This document shows positions 32,381 to 43,173 of a DNA stretch of 64,000 nucleotides, one piece after another (position 1 is the first letter of the stretch; each line of letters opens with the position of its first letter). Origin of the DNA: Perkinsus olseni. Lineage: Eukaryota; Perkinsozoa; Perkinsida. Made by a program: the position numbers and the translations under genes. The notes under the pieces were generated by a model. That model was not told the origin of the DNA, did not search any database, and worked only from the letters and a program-made list of their open reading frames with translations. Where the stretch lies: positions 1 through 64,000 of the forward strand of contig JABANN010000100.1 in the NCBI GenBank assembly GCA_013115125.1, given 5' to 3'.

Positions 32381-32457
32381 TCTACGGATCCGTAGATCAG
32401 CGCGACCGCGGTCGCGGAAATCAAAACGCGCACGCCCTAAAATGTAGGGCGTGCGCG
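32381..32457. promoter_or_regulatory. Cluster of three perfect palindromes upstream of the secreted-protein gene
   Basis: TCTACGGATCCGTAGA (32381-32396), CGCGACCGCGGTCGCG (32401-32416) and the hairpin CGCGCACGCCCTA / TAGGGCGTGCGCG with a 5-nt loop (32427-32457). Position upstream of the minus-strand start suggests regulation, but this is inference. Confidence 0.5.
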
Positions 32458-32539
32458 GTTTAGGGCCTAAATCGAGCGGTAGCTTTTCCACGAAGTTTCG
32501 ATCCGCAGTAGGAGCGGTGGCAACAAATTGTATCAATCT

Positions 32540-32612
32540 CCTCGGATTAGAACCAACAACCTTTTTAAGCCCCTTCAATCCGCATACCACTACACCATTT
32601 GAGATGGTGTGC
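32540..32612 (-). repeat. tRNA-like element with hairpin, solitary
   Basis: On the minus strand TGGTGTAGTGGTATGCGG (A-box-like) is followed by GTTGTTGGTTCTAATCC (B-box-like). The 5' part overlaps an ACACCAT...ATGGTGT hairpin. No intact acceptor stem, so it is not called a tRNA. Confidence 0.5.
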
Positions 32613-32729
32613 AAATTGTAACGAGGAAATGGTCCATTGAATGGACTCCATTCCCCCGCCTCTTGAAATTGCACAAGCGCGCGCCATTGTGATCTATTTC
32701 AATTGAACTACTACTGTGAGTGCTAGTTG

Positions 32730-33470
32730 ATGGTAATGACTTTAGAAGACTGTGGGGCCAAGGCTGGCAAGGCTCGTGGGCCTCCGAGGGACCCCAAGGC
32801 TAAGAAGCTCTATGTTGCAACCAATGCGCTCAAACGGATAATCAAAGATGCTAAGTAAAATCGACCTAAGATTCTCTGGGTCTGAGTAGAAGATGCGCTC
32901 TTTCTTTCGAGGTACTACCGGGAGGAGGAGGACCGGCTGAGGGACAGGAGAAGGGAGAGGCTTCAGCGGGGCGGGGATTTTGCGGTTCTTGCAGCGGACT
33001 TAAAACATATGGATGATGTTATTAAGGAAACACAAGCAATGGGCCCAGTGGTAACCTATTTCAAATCTTGTAAGGTCGACTGAAAGATGCTCTTACCAGG
33101 TCCATGATCACTTCATAGCAGCCTATAAAGCCCTATTCTCGATGCTCAACGACGGTAGCTTCCCTCCGGATACTACGGTACCTCGACCCAGACAAAGTCG
33201 CTCTTTCAGTCGTCCGCAGGTGTCGAGCCAGGTCGAGGCCGAAGAGCCCCTGAGTGAGGAGGAGCTGCAGGTCCTCCATGCTAGATGTGAATTGGATAAC
33301 GCTGAGAAGGTAGAGGGGGTGGTACTTGATATTAATCGAGAATGGAGTGGTATCAGATACTGTTGGCTGGCAACCAGGAAGATCTGCTCAGGGAGATTCA
33401 GGGCGAAGTTAGAGCGGCTGTGAAGGGAGAGGGCAGTAGAGGTGATGTGGAGGAAGAGGAAGAATTCTGA
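32730..33470 (+). CDS. Tubulin-binding cofactor A-like protein
   Basis: Four exons (32730-32854, 32912-33074, 33100-33309, 33357-33470) give 203 residues. The core KKLYVATNALKRIIKDAKYY, REEEDRLRDRRRERLQ, and ETQAMGPVVTYFKSC with FIAAYKALFSML has the three-helix layout of cofactor A, which captures beta-tubulin after folding. That assignment is pattern-based. The N-terminal Gly/Lys-rich stretch and the acidic C-terminal extension (about 80 residues) are additional. Introns: 57 nt (B-like, TCGACCTAAGATTCTC), 25 nt (33075-33099, one of the shortest here) and 47 nt (ending GAGTGGTATCAG). A decayed duplicate is at 31060-31480. Confidence 0.65.
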
Positions 33471-33646
33471 TGGAATTAACGTTTAATGGGTGTTCCCTGG
33501 ATTATTACCTTTTCATGTCTCTGCCCTGTGGCTTGGATTAGTAGTGCTAATGATGGGGCATCTTCTTCACCCGTTTCTCCCATGCTTCAACCTTGGAAGC
33601 GGCTCCAATCACCACCCGATTGTCGAGTTATTTTTTTCGTATCACC

Positions 33647-34691
33647 ATGTCGTTTATTCGAAGACTCGTCTTTCTAGCAGTCGCCGTGTCGGCCTCCTCG
33701 AGTCAAGATGACGTTCTGCTCAGAGATTGGCCGATGGTGAGTATAGTATCTTATTTTCACCCATGCGCATCACGGAATATGTTAGATTATGACACATGAT
33801 TCGGCTACCGGCTACCTCAACGCCTCGGACGGTTTTGTCACTAAAATGGCCAAAACGCAAGTGGGAAGCTTCTACGAGCAGCTCGACTGCGGAGCTCGAG
33901 CGTTCGATCTTCGACCGCGGTGCCATCTACATGGAAAAGATACGCCTCGCGTTACCATGCATCATGCAGAGGTCGACATTGAGTATCCATTGCAAGCTGC
34001 ACTCAAAGATATCATCGATTGGTCCAAGGCTAACCCCTCCGAGTTCGTCATGGTCGGCCTTAGTCATCACATCCCGAACAACACGAAATGTCGAGAAGCC
34101 GTGTCGGGCATCACGAAAGATCTTGGCTTGATGCCCTCCATTGGCAGTGCTTCCGGTCAGCCTTGCAGCTCCCTCGAGCGAATGACCATGAAGGAAGCCA
34201 AGCAGGCTGCGGCTCTTGACGGCGGCGGCTATGTCTTTATGATAGAGGCCTCTGATGACACTTGTGTTGCTGAGAATTATGTACCAGATATAAGATGCTA
34301 CAACTCGACCTCTCCTCATGAAGGCTCATGTTACACCAAAGATTCCCCTCAATGGTACAACTATGCTAACAACCAACTATTCGACTATATCCAGAAAATG
34401 GCGGCTTCGACGACGGAGCGAAACTCGAGCCAGCTGCAGATGAACCAAGCCCACTGGCAGTACGACTTCGAAGTTTACGAAGGGGTCGATGCCCGACACT
34501 CCAGTCTGATCATGGACGAGTACTTTAGTCAAGTGAATCGGAGACTGATCGATATCATCGACGGTTTCGCGTATCTTAACTTGTTGGAGGTTGATAATGT
34601 GTGCAACTACGGTCCGGCGCTTCTCAAATCTGTCAAATCTCGGCAGGAGAAGCTCAGTAATGTTCACCGGAAAAATCTTCGCCGCTGCTAG
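33647..34691 (+). CDS. Secreted PI-PLC X-domain-like phosphodiesterase
   Basis: Two exons (33647-33736, 33786-34691) give 331 residues. The N-terminus is a signal peptide (RRLVFLAVAVSASSS). The catalytic-type motif MTHDSATGYL places the first histidine of PI-PLC X domains. The next block GARAFDLRPRCHLHGKDTPR leads to VTMHHAEVDIEYPLQ with the second histidine. NPSEFVMVGLSH is the usual fourth strand. Eight or more cysteines suggest an extracytoplasmic protein. There is no Y, C2 or PH domain, so it resembles bacterial-type or GPI-PLC-like enzymes. The 49-nt intron sits just before the first catalytic His. Confidence 0.82.
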
Positions 34692-34797
34692 TCTCTTTTT
34701 TGGAGCATATTTTTTCTGCTGCTGCTGCTGTTAATGGTTTGCCTTCATCGTTTTTTTGACCCGGCAGTATCCACCCTTACCATCTGTTGCGTTCGTT

Positions 34798-37700
34798 ATG
34801 ACGGAGTGTTGGCAAAGGGGAGCGTCCAGTCCAATGCCGTTGTACCGTGGCCAGCCTCCCGGTAGTAGTGATAGGAGTCGAGGCAGTGGGAGACGCCAGA
34901 GCCAGCACCAGCAAGGACTGCTCTATCGAGCTCTGAGGAGGATCAAGAGGTGTCGATGGGTCGAGGGAGGACGGCTTGATATCGGTGGCAGGTTCCTCAA
35001 GGCGACCTATGGCATTCTGCTCACATGTCTCTCAGCCACCGGTGATGCTCTCGACGCCGCTTTGGAGTAAGCCTGACCTGTTTTGTATCTTGCATGCTCG
35101 ACCCGAGGATACTCCCTCAGGCATCTTGGTACCCTGATGGTGGAGCTCGTGAAGGCCATTGCGTGGCCCTTCAAATGGATATTCCCGACCCCTGAGGTAC
35201 CACCACCCACCCCCATTCTCGCCATACCATCTCTTCACCTAATCATCAGGTCATCCGAACCTTCAAGGGCCGCCCTCTAGCGATGGTCCTGCCCATCATC
35301 TTCGTCTGTAACATCATCATGCTGCTCTACATCGTGTAGGCCTGTACCGCACTCATGACCGGCTACTACCACCACAACAAACTTTCAACCATATTAAGAG
35401 TATAGCAGCTCATCTCGGAGGGAGTAGGAGAAACTCCGGCAAATCGTGTCAATCGCGCGGCCAGAATGTTCAAGTGCCTCACGCTTCGACTTCCGGTCAG
35501 CCCTGAGTACTCAGTGGGATTGACGTGGTCGCAATACTCAGGAATCTTTGAGCAGCGTCTAGCGCATGCTTCGACCTCTCTCTCCGTCAAGATACGTATT
35601 CTGTGTGATGCCTCTGCTTGGGGTATCTTTATCAAGCTTCTCATCGATCGGCTTCCACCTCTGCTCCCTCCTGGCCATGGTATCTTACTACAAGGTAGGA
35701 TGCCCTAAACCAAGATCGATGGGCCATCACGGCTTGGTCAGGCGGTCGTCACCGACCCTGGGAAGATACCGGAAGATCTCTGGTCAGCCCCTTCCCCTGC
35801 TGAGGCCCCCCCGCCACCCCTTTACGAGAGGAAAGGGAAGGACGGCAGCATCAGGTGGGGGGCTCTCCCTTCACTGGAACTACTAGTTGATACCAGGGGG
35901 GCCCATCGTGGCAGTCATCAGATACTGCAATAAAGAGCACAAGTTCAAACCCGACCGAGCGCATTTCTGTTCTCCTATGGGAAGGAACGTCCTTCGGATG
36001 GACCACTACTGTCCATGGCTCGCCAACAGCGTCGGCTTCTACAACCACAAGTACTACCATCATCAGCCCCCCCTCCCCCCTCCGCCCCCCTGCAGGTACT
36101 TTTTCCTCTTCCTCCTCTACGTCGTCATTGCCTGCAATACCGTCACTTGCCAGATCATCCACGCCCTCGTACATCTCGCCTCCGCTGGTGGATACGCTGC
36201 ACAACCAGGTGACTACCCTCGTCGGCTTTTTATTTTTAACGATTGTTCATACCATCCATTCCCCAATTCATGGTCGGCTCCGGTCGAGTTGTCGAGGGTA
36301 GACCCCATCTGTCTCCCTCTCTCCAGGTCATAATTACAATGTCAATAATTAGCCAGATTACCAGACAGTGTCCACTATAGCATCCTATCATCGAACCAGG
36401 ATGATCATCAGCTATCCTCCCTCCCTTCAGGCCAGCTGCTGTTCCTCCTAGAAGGCCTCAGCATCTCGGCTTTGCTGTCCACCATAGTGACGCCCTTCTT
36501 CGCCTTCCATACTTGGCTCATATCGACCAACGTCACCACAGTCGAGTAGGCCCAGCAGGGGGTACCACCCTTGCCTCGGGAATCAACCGTTGGACTGATG
36601 GGCGTTTCCTGGGTTAGCGAAATTATCGGGAGAAAGTTCTCTACAGGGAGGGAGCCACTGCACTGGAAGTGGCAAGCTTCGTGTGGCGTATTCCGGTGGA
36701 TTAATAATCCAGGATTATTACTATCATCTTTCGATAACAGGTACTGTGAGAAGCGCCGTGACGTCGGTGGTGGTAGCGGACCAGAGGGTCTCTCGAAAAA
36801 CATCGTCTCGAGAATGCCGACCAGGTCCCCTTACGACGTTGGTCTGATCAAGAACTGGCAGTCCGTGATGGGTGATAATATCATCAGCTCCGCCGCAGCA
36901 GCATCACCCCGCAGGTCGGAACTTCCTCACTTGGCTGCTCCCCACCCGTCCTCGAGGAATCGGTGACGGCCTGGCCTTCCCCATCAACAGCCAAGCCAAG
37001 GATGTACTGGAGAAAGGTTGGTCCTCTCCTGGGGCGAAGTTCCAACCGGCGTCCCTATCAGACCTCGGGATCACCGTTACCCCCGTCGATGGTGGGGACT
37101 TGGAGGCGGGTCGTCGTCGTAGTCGTGGTGGAGGCAGCAGAGTTGGTCTCGCGAGTGATGATGAGGAGGAGGACTCCAACGCTGAGGTTGGTGCCGGTTG
37201 TGGGTCCTTGTTTGCTACAGTATGGGCTTGCAAACGGAGGGGCTTATTTTATGCTACCACCACGTTGTCAACTGATTTGTGATGCGCTAGGCTAACGAGT
37301 ATAGACAAGGGCCATTTTATGCTACCGCCACGTTGTTAACCGATTCAAGATACGCAAGGCTTTGGAGTACAGACAACAGCAACTGGCAGAAGCAGTTGAA
37401 GAGCCCGAGGCCCCACCGTCCCCCGCCTCCGATGGTTCGTCATCATCAACAGCAGCATCCTATCCTACTCGAGCGTGCTGCAGTGGAGCAGGGGGAGGAG
37501 GGTCACTGGTGGAGTACGGCCTCGAGAAGAGCAATGAGTTCGCCGACTTCATAACGGTGGGGGGTTGACGGGAGGGCAGTCCATCAGTATCATTGGCAGG
37601 ACCTCTACATGAGCGGTTGGAAGATTCTGGCCGGCCCGAGTAGGGGAGGGAAGAAACGCCGTGGACACCAGCCTGCGGTGACGACTCCGGTAGGTCGTCG

Positions 37701-38092
37701 TCGAATCGTATCAGCAGCAGTCGGCAATGATAAGTTTCGCGGGTTTGGATGATACTTTCCCGCTACTTTCCTTTTTCGGTCTCTCGGCTCCCTACTCGAG
37801 TACTTTCCTAGTCGGACTCAACTAAGACGGCCCCGGGCTCGATAATTGTAACGTTTTCGGCGCTAGGCGCTTACCCAGCCGTCGGAGTAGCGCTCTGATC
37901 GCTCTCGCTCACCTGTTGACAATGGGATTGTAGCACAAATGTCGTCCCACTAGGAACTGGTTAATAAACGCCTACGATCAGATCTTGTCGCGTGGTGTCG
38001 ATGAGCCTCCAACCTCCCCTGGCCTGGTGGAGGTTGGCAGCAGCCCCATACAGAACATCGCCACTGAGGAGGAGCCGAAGGCCGCTGCCTAG
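34798..38092 (+). CDS. DHHC-type protein S-palmitoyltransferase (DHYC variant)
   Basis: Membrane enzyme that palmitoylates cysteines. Thirteen exons join to 615 residues; exon starts are 34798, 35121, 35250, 35637, 35742, 35922, 36096, 36431, 36741, 36915, 37305, 37600, 37982. Topology: TM1 [21 protein letters not shown]2 [13 protein letters not shown], then [10 protein letters not shown], the Cys-rich domain ([17 protein letters not shown]), [21 protein letters not shown]3 [15 protein letters not shown]4 near [16 protein letters not shown], and TTVEYCEKRR with [10 protein letters not shown]. The catalytic motif is DHYC. A long polar C-tail follows. Intron 35067-35120 is a complete family B element; intron 37220-37304 contains a dead copy of the following exon. 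Confidence 0.94.
35067..35120 (+). repeat. Family B introner, complete sense copy, in the DHHC gene
   Basis: A 54-nt intron: GTAAGCCTGACCTGTTTTGT, ATCTTGCATGCTCGACCCGA, GGATACTCCCTCAG. It shows both B halves with the splice sites at the element's ends. Confidence 0.9.
37220..37304 (+). repeat. Intron holding a decayed duplicate of the next exon
   Basis: TTTTATGCTACCACCACGTT with GTCAACTGATTTGTGATGCGC (37249-37290) matches the functional exon at 37315-37357 (TTTTATGCTACCGCCACGTT, GTTAACCGATTCAAGATACGC). The intronic copy has an in-frame stop. Confidence 0.75.
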
Positions 38093-38612
38093 GGTGCCGT
38101 CGTCGAACGATTATTCATCAATAATTGATTTTCATATTATCATTCATTGCCGCTGTTGAGTTGAGTGGACTCCAGTCGTTATCGACGGTCATGATGATGA
38201 TGATGACGATCGTTATTAGCAACCCAGTGTTTCCGACACTGATCAGTTCGAGTTGCCAGTTGCCGTCCTCACTAGGAACAGCTTGCTGAGGGGATCCAAT
38301 CATCATACTGTGTCGCAATACTCATCAGCACTGTGTAGTGCCATGGTTGCGAAGATAGGCGATAGATCGAACAGCCGCATACTATCGAGCTCAACCATTC
38401 ATCCTATCGTTCGTTCATCTCAGACATCTCTGCTATTATGACGATCTCTCGTTAGTCCAAAGCCACCGATTGCCTTTCGTATAACCCCTTGAGTATCTCC
38501 CTACCACACTGGTCCAACACTCAGTGGCTCTTTACTGTATCTTCAACACGAAAACCGCAATGGGAAGGCAATGGAGCGAAGGGTTGAATAGTATAAATGC
38601 ATAATCTACTTC
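38093..38612. other. Convergent 3' intergenic region
   Basis: Simple GATGAT runs near 38190-38210. No coding signal. It should hold the 3' ends of the DHHC (+) and Vps16 (-) transcripts. Confidence 0.35.
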
Positions 38613-41600
38613 TACGACCTCGTAAAGCCGCCCCGCATGGCCCCGGCGATGGTCGAGGACCACCCAGTCAGGAGGGAGGTGCCGCCGATGGCCGACCGAC
38701 GCTGTTGTTCTGCCAGTTGTTGGGCCTTCATCGCCTGATAGAGTGTCACATCCAGCTTCGCTCCGCTAACAATTTCCCCACCTCCTCCCGCATGCCGAGT
38801 GTCTCGTAAAAGCTGGCCACTTGTTCCATGTCCTTACACTTACCGACTAAACCCCTGGCGAGGTCAAACTGCTGATTCTCCAGTAGGAGCGCCACGATGG
38901 GTTCGAACCTGCGACCGACGATACGTCTGAAATATCTCAGCTTCACCCGTGCAGTCCACAAATAACTCGCTACGAGCCCTAGCCCACCCGATCGGCGGCC
39001 CTGCTGATCGCGCCGCAGCTTCAGCCATCTGCGCCAACTCCGAAAACCGCCGTGCATTTACGAGGGCGTCCACTGCCACCTTCCACCATCGTCTATTGTA
39101 CTCAGGCAGGAGCTTGGCTTTGGTGAGCAGCCCTCGGGCCTCCTCCACCTCCCCGATCGTCACCAACCGCCGTACCGTCTCCCACATCGACAAACCGACG
39201 AACTTATTACCGGCGGCACCCGTCCATCCCCGCATGGCCGACAGCCGCTCCAGCTGGGCCTGCCTTCGACACAGATCGCTCTCCTCCTGCAGGATGACAG
39301 CCGACTGCTGAGCACTGGCCTCCCGAGTGGTGCCGTAGACGGCCGAGAACTCCCCGCCGACGTTGCGGAACATGTCCGCAGCATCGCTGCGAGTGAGGAC
39401 GCGGGATTGGTCAGAAGTACGATCAGATCTGCCCAGTCGGGACCACCACCTTCCGCCACCCCCGCTCGCGTCTTCCTTCGAGGCCTCGGCTACCGGTGCT
39501 GCGATGGCCGTCCGAAGCGCCACCGCTGCCGAGTGTTGGGCGACCGCTGAGGACCCGACAAGATCCCGGAGTATGATCTTGATGCTGTCATCATTCCTGA
39601 GCACACCGCTCCGCCTGTCCTGCTCCTCCCGCCACCGGTCCAGCACCAGCGCTGCGACCAGGACGTTCTCGGGTGGGGTGAGGTCAGCCTCCTTGCACGC
39701 CTGAACGATATCGTTGGCCGTGTCTTCCATGTCGACCGAGGACCCGATGATGCTCGCGATGCACCGCTGAATGGAGTCCGGACTGCCGACCTCAACTGCC
39801 TTGCGCAGGGCTAAGGGCACGCTTCCAAGGGACAGCAGCAGCCCCACTGTTTGCTCGCTAGCCGCCGGAACTACCTCCCCGGAGGGGCCCTCCGACTGCT
39901 GCTGCTGTTGGCCTCGGTGGTCCAGGGAGAGTAGAAGTTGAGAGGCGACTGCTTGACGATTGTAGTGGACGCAGAGGCGGGCCATGGTGGCTAGGGTCGT
40001 TGGGGAGGACTTGAGGGGGTCATTGGAGGACACGCCGGAGGAGGCTGCTAGCGATTGATGAGGGAGGCATCTAAGGTTGAAGATGGTAAGATACAAAATA
40101 GGTCAGGTAGTAGACATCTACTTCAACTTGTCCATAATGGCTGTGAGTATCTCCCTGTCAGTCATCCGTGTACTCGACGGTGATGCCAGCAGAGCATCCG
40201 CCCAACACTCCACCGCCGACGACGGATCGCAGCCGAGCCACTCAGCGATTCTGAGGGCGAAGAAAATCACAGCAAAATCAACACGGCATATCCTCACCTG
40301 AACGCCAACAACTGCTGGCCAGGCCTCTCTGCGACCTTGGATACCACCGCCCTCGGTGACATCAGCTTCAACTGTGCGACCGAGGCCGGCATGTAGATCG
40401 GCGCCTGGGCCAGGGCGCTGCTGACCCGTACATACGCCGCGGCAAGCACCACCGCCTTGGAAATCGCCGCCATCCCTCCCGCCGTCGGGGTTGCCTGGAG
40501 GAAGCGCCTGCCGAACTGCGCCGCCCTCATCAGCTGCTCTATCCTTTGGCGGGCCTCTCTCGTCACCGGTGGGGTCTCCGCCACCGCCGCCTCGATGCAG
40601 CCGATGACCGCCCTCTGGAGGTCTGCCGTGGAAGCCTTCCCTCCTCTCAACGCCCGTACAGACAGCTCAGCCCGCACGTCGCCGCTCTTGGCGTAGCGCT
40701 CGTACGCGTAAGAAAGTGTCGCCGGTGGGGACTTTGAGCCACCGAAGCCAAAGACAGCCTCGGTAGCCGGGCCAACCCTCTGGATGAGGACGGTCTGGTC
40801 CAAGTCGATGACCCGAAGACCGTCCGCTTCCGACTGGAGGTGGACGCCGTGGCCGAACTCGAAGGGAGGGTCCACCCAGTAGTCGGACGAATCCGCTGTA
40901 AAAGCAGGAGCTGTCCCTCCGAGGAAAATACTGTATTTCTCTCTGCGAGAATCCGTGACGTAGATAGCAATAGCATCGTCGCCACACCAACTAACCGTCA
41001 CTCTCGTGAACGTCGACATGGGGGAGGCCGCGTCCGCCACTGAGGAGGGCAATGGTGGGCAGAACGGGTCCGAGTTCTCGGCCGTCGGAGAAGGGGCTGC
41101 CGGTTTCCGTCGCTGAGCTGCTGCAACATCGCCAGGAGTGATGACCAGGGAGCCGGTGTGAGCTGTCGGTTGAACTGATTCTGGCGGAGGGGGTGGTTGG
41201 TGGTACTCCGGATTGAGGTCTGGCGAGGTCGGCAGAAGGCGAAAGCGCCCACTGTCCGACAGGAGGCCAACCTGAGGAACAAAAAGGTGACAGGGAGAAC
41301 GTAACCGTCACGCGCCAGGAAATTACCATGTGGCCGGAGAAGCTCTTGGCCATTGAGATGACCACTCCCAAGGGTCGCCGAAAATCGACATTCCCGTCCT
41401 GCTCCGCTCCGCTAGACGTTGGTACCGTGAGAGCTCCCGTAAGGATCTCCTCTTGTCGACCGTTTTTGTCCAACAGCAGCACTCGGCCGCTGCTGAACCC
41501 CACCCCGATGGCGGCCGCGGAGTTGTCGGTGACCTCCTCCACACTCACGAGGCATCGCACGTCATTGCTGTCCCGACAAGGAGGCTCCAACGGCAGCAGA

Positions 41601-42363
41601 CACACCGGCCGAGTTCCCTCCGGCAGTGGCCCATTACCGAGGGTTATGAAGTTGAGGCCTGTCCGCCAGCCGATGCACGCATGCACACGCCCCGCGGCTG
41701 TCACCATCACCATCCCGTCCGACCAGGTGCGGACCATCTCCACACCTCCCTCCTCACGGAGGAGCTTATCCTGTGGGAGAGTGTACCGGTGTATTACACA
41801 GCTAGAGGTGTCAGAATGAGAGGCTGTTGTGGTGGTCGAGAGGAGAGCCACTGTGAGGTCGGAGGACACCACGGCAAGGACGGTACTACTGCCGCTCGCT
41901 GAGGAGGGGGCGTCGATAGGGGAGTAGTTAGCCCACTGCAGGGCAAGGACGTCTTTGGTTGGTATGGGGATACAGGACAGCAGGGAACCTAAAAGATACT
42001 ATCCGCGCTTCAACCTAAGATACCTTCCCCTTTACTACCAGCAGCGGTATAAACTCTTATAACGGGTCGGCTAGTGCTGTCGACTTCCTGCAGGACTTTG
42101 TCGTTTCTCACCACCGCCACCAGGCCGCCGAAAGCGTCACTCGCCACGATATTTTTCTCCGTAAAAATATCAGCTTTCCGAGCCCCCATCCACATGGAAC
42201 TGACGGCCATGCCCGGCTCGCCCAGCCGTCCGGCATTACCGCAGGCGTAAAGCTCCCGGACCCGATACCAGTCCGTACGGTTGTGGTGGCCCCCTGAGGA
42301 ATACCAGAAATCTGCCGGATTGACGGTGTCACCCGTTGGGGAGGGCGCCTGCGCAGGGGACAT
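38613..42363 (-). CDS. VPS16: Vacuolar sorting protein Vps16 (HOPS/CORVET core)
   Basis: Core scaffold of the endolysosomal tethering complexes, partner of Vps33. From ATG 42363 the N-terminal beta-propeller part shows NIVASDAFGGLVAVVRND, RPVIRVYTAAG, ALQWANYSPID, and CVSVEEV/GVGFSSGRVLLLDK-like strands. The Vps16 C-terminal solenoid shows IGCIEAAVAETPPVTREARQ with LMRAAQFGRRFLQ, GLSMWETVRRLVTIGEVEEA, and RRWWKVAVDALVNARRFSEL, then ASFYETLGMREE. Resolved introns: 41989-42035 (B), 41272-41326 (A), 40071-40121 (B), 38735-38781 (D); another near 41400-41447 is D-like and one near 38880-38940 has a tRNA B box. The stop is at 38613. Confidence 0.9.
38735..38781 (-). repeat. Family D introner in VPS16
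   Basis: A 47-nt intron: GTGGGGAAATTG then TTAGCGGAGCGAAGCTGG in gene sense, ending CTATCAG. It joins LGMREE to AMKAQQLAEQ. Confidence 0.8.
40071..40121 (-). repeat. Family B introner, sense, in VPS16
   Basis: A 51-nt intron containing CTGACCTATTTTGTATCTT and CATCTTCAACCTTAG in gene sense. The terminal CTTAG serves as the 3' splice site. Confidence 0.8.
41272..41326 (-). repeat. Family A introner in VPS16
   Basis: A 55-nt intron: GTAATTTCCTGGCGCGTGAC, GG, ending GTTCCTCAG. It joins AKSFSGHM to VGLLSDSGRF. Confidence 0.85.
41989..42035 (-). repeat. Family B introner, antisense, in VPS16
   Basis: A 47-nt intron carrying GGTATCTTAGGTTGAAGC in gene sense (inverse of the B 3' half). It joins VYTAAG to SLLSCIPIPTK. 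Confidence 0.8.
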
Positions 42364-42487
42364 GGGAAAAAATCTCGCTGGTTTCGCCGTTATTACTTCG
42401 GTCAAGTACTGAACGCAACTGGTCGTGCGTGAAAAATAATATTACTTTCGCGGAGAATCTTACGAAACGGTTCGAGGTCGACCTATC

Positions 42488-43036
42488 TTACCCTGCAATC
42501 TTGCGGTAAAAGATATACAAAATGGCGAGACCAATGGCGATGGCGATGGCAGTGAGGACCATCCGATTGGCCATCGCCCGACGCGCCATGGTGCTGATGG
42601 TACGACGGGCCGTTGCCAGGTTGGTGTCTATCTCGTTGAGATTGTTACCGGTACGCGAGATGACCTCACGCTGGGACCTGAGGGGGGGGCAGATTCTGTC
42701 ATGCTCGTCTAGGACACGGGGACGTAGCTCGAATGTGCCACTGGCCGCTGAAGACCTCCATACCACATTTCCCCAACATCAGGTATTAGTACTACCGTAA
42801 ATCCGACATAACACCAACAGCGATGTCCTCGGTCTCCAAGGCTGTCTTCTTGGCGTCGCGAAGTTGGTTGGAGCTGTCCCGCAACCTGAGGGGTATCATA
42901 CCCTTCAAGTAGCGATTGAAAAACCGATCGAATACATCTCGGTGGAGTCCATTAGCCTTTGTCTGTCCTCTTGATGTGATCGTCCTTCCTCCATCCGACT
43001 GCTAGCGGCGGCTCCGCTGTAGCCACGACTGTCCAT
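42488..43036 (-). CDS. Vti1-like Qb-SNARE
   Basis: Vesicle-fusion SNARE of the Golgi/endosome system. The SNARE motif runs LRDSSNQLRDAKKTALETED, IAVGVMSDLR, SQREVISRTGNNLNEIDTNL, and ATARRTISTMARRA, with the ETE/D-I-x-V pattern and the R-x-x-L-x-x-M-x-R-R end typical of Vti1. A C-terminal anchor follows (LTAIAIAIGLAILYIFY). Two introns interrupt it, 42678-42795 among them; that one contains GAAATGTGGTATGG (family E-like). The best ATG (43036) gives only about 40 residues before the SNARE motif, so the Habc domain is missing or encoded by exons I did not find. A tRNA-like element (43032-43105) sits at the 5' end. Confidence 0.78.
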
Positions 43037-43105
43037 GGGAAAATAGCTCAACTGGTAACTGTACCGGCTGGCGTATAATAGGTCCCCGGATCGAACCCAT
43101 CGCCC
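43032..43105 (+). repeat. Near-complete tRNA-like element (family C)
   Basis: On the plus strand: TAGCTCAACTGGTAACTGT (A box), then GGTCCCCGGATCGAACCC (B box), total body about 72 nt. The acceptor ends (GGGAAAA versus ATCGCCC) pair at only three positions, so it is a decayed tRNA or SINE head. Confidence 0.65.
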
Positions 43106-43173
43106 TTCATTTATATCAACCAAATACGGCTATTCAAGAAACTCCCTAAATTCGCTTTCACCAATCGCGCAGT

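Noticed and set aside
31979-32447. Two overlapping plus-strand ORFs of 83 and 152 codons
   Set aside because: They are Gly/Val-rich antisense readings of the Thr/Pro-rich secreted-protein gene, which has a proper signal peptide on the minus strand.
42135-42165. Apparent family A core (AAAAATATCGTGGCGAGTGACG region, minus strand)
   Set aside because: It is coding in VPS16 (NIVASDAFGGLVAVV matches the expected strand) and has no splice sites, so the likeness is chance.
43032-43105. Functional tRNA gene
   Set aside because: A and B boxes are present, but the acceptor stem and anticodon stem do not pair; the same holds for 1766-1826, 4925-4972, 7785-7850, 10983-11045, 17057-17146 and 32540-32612. 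No intact tRNA was found.
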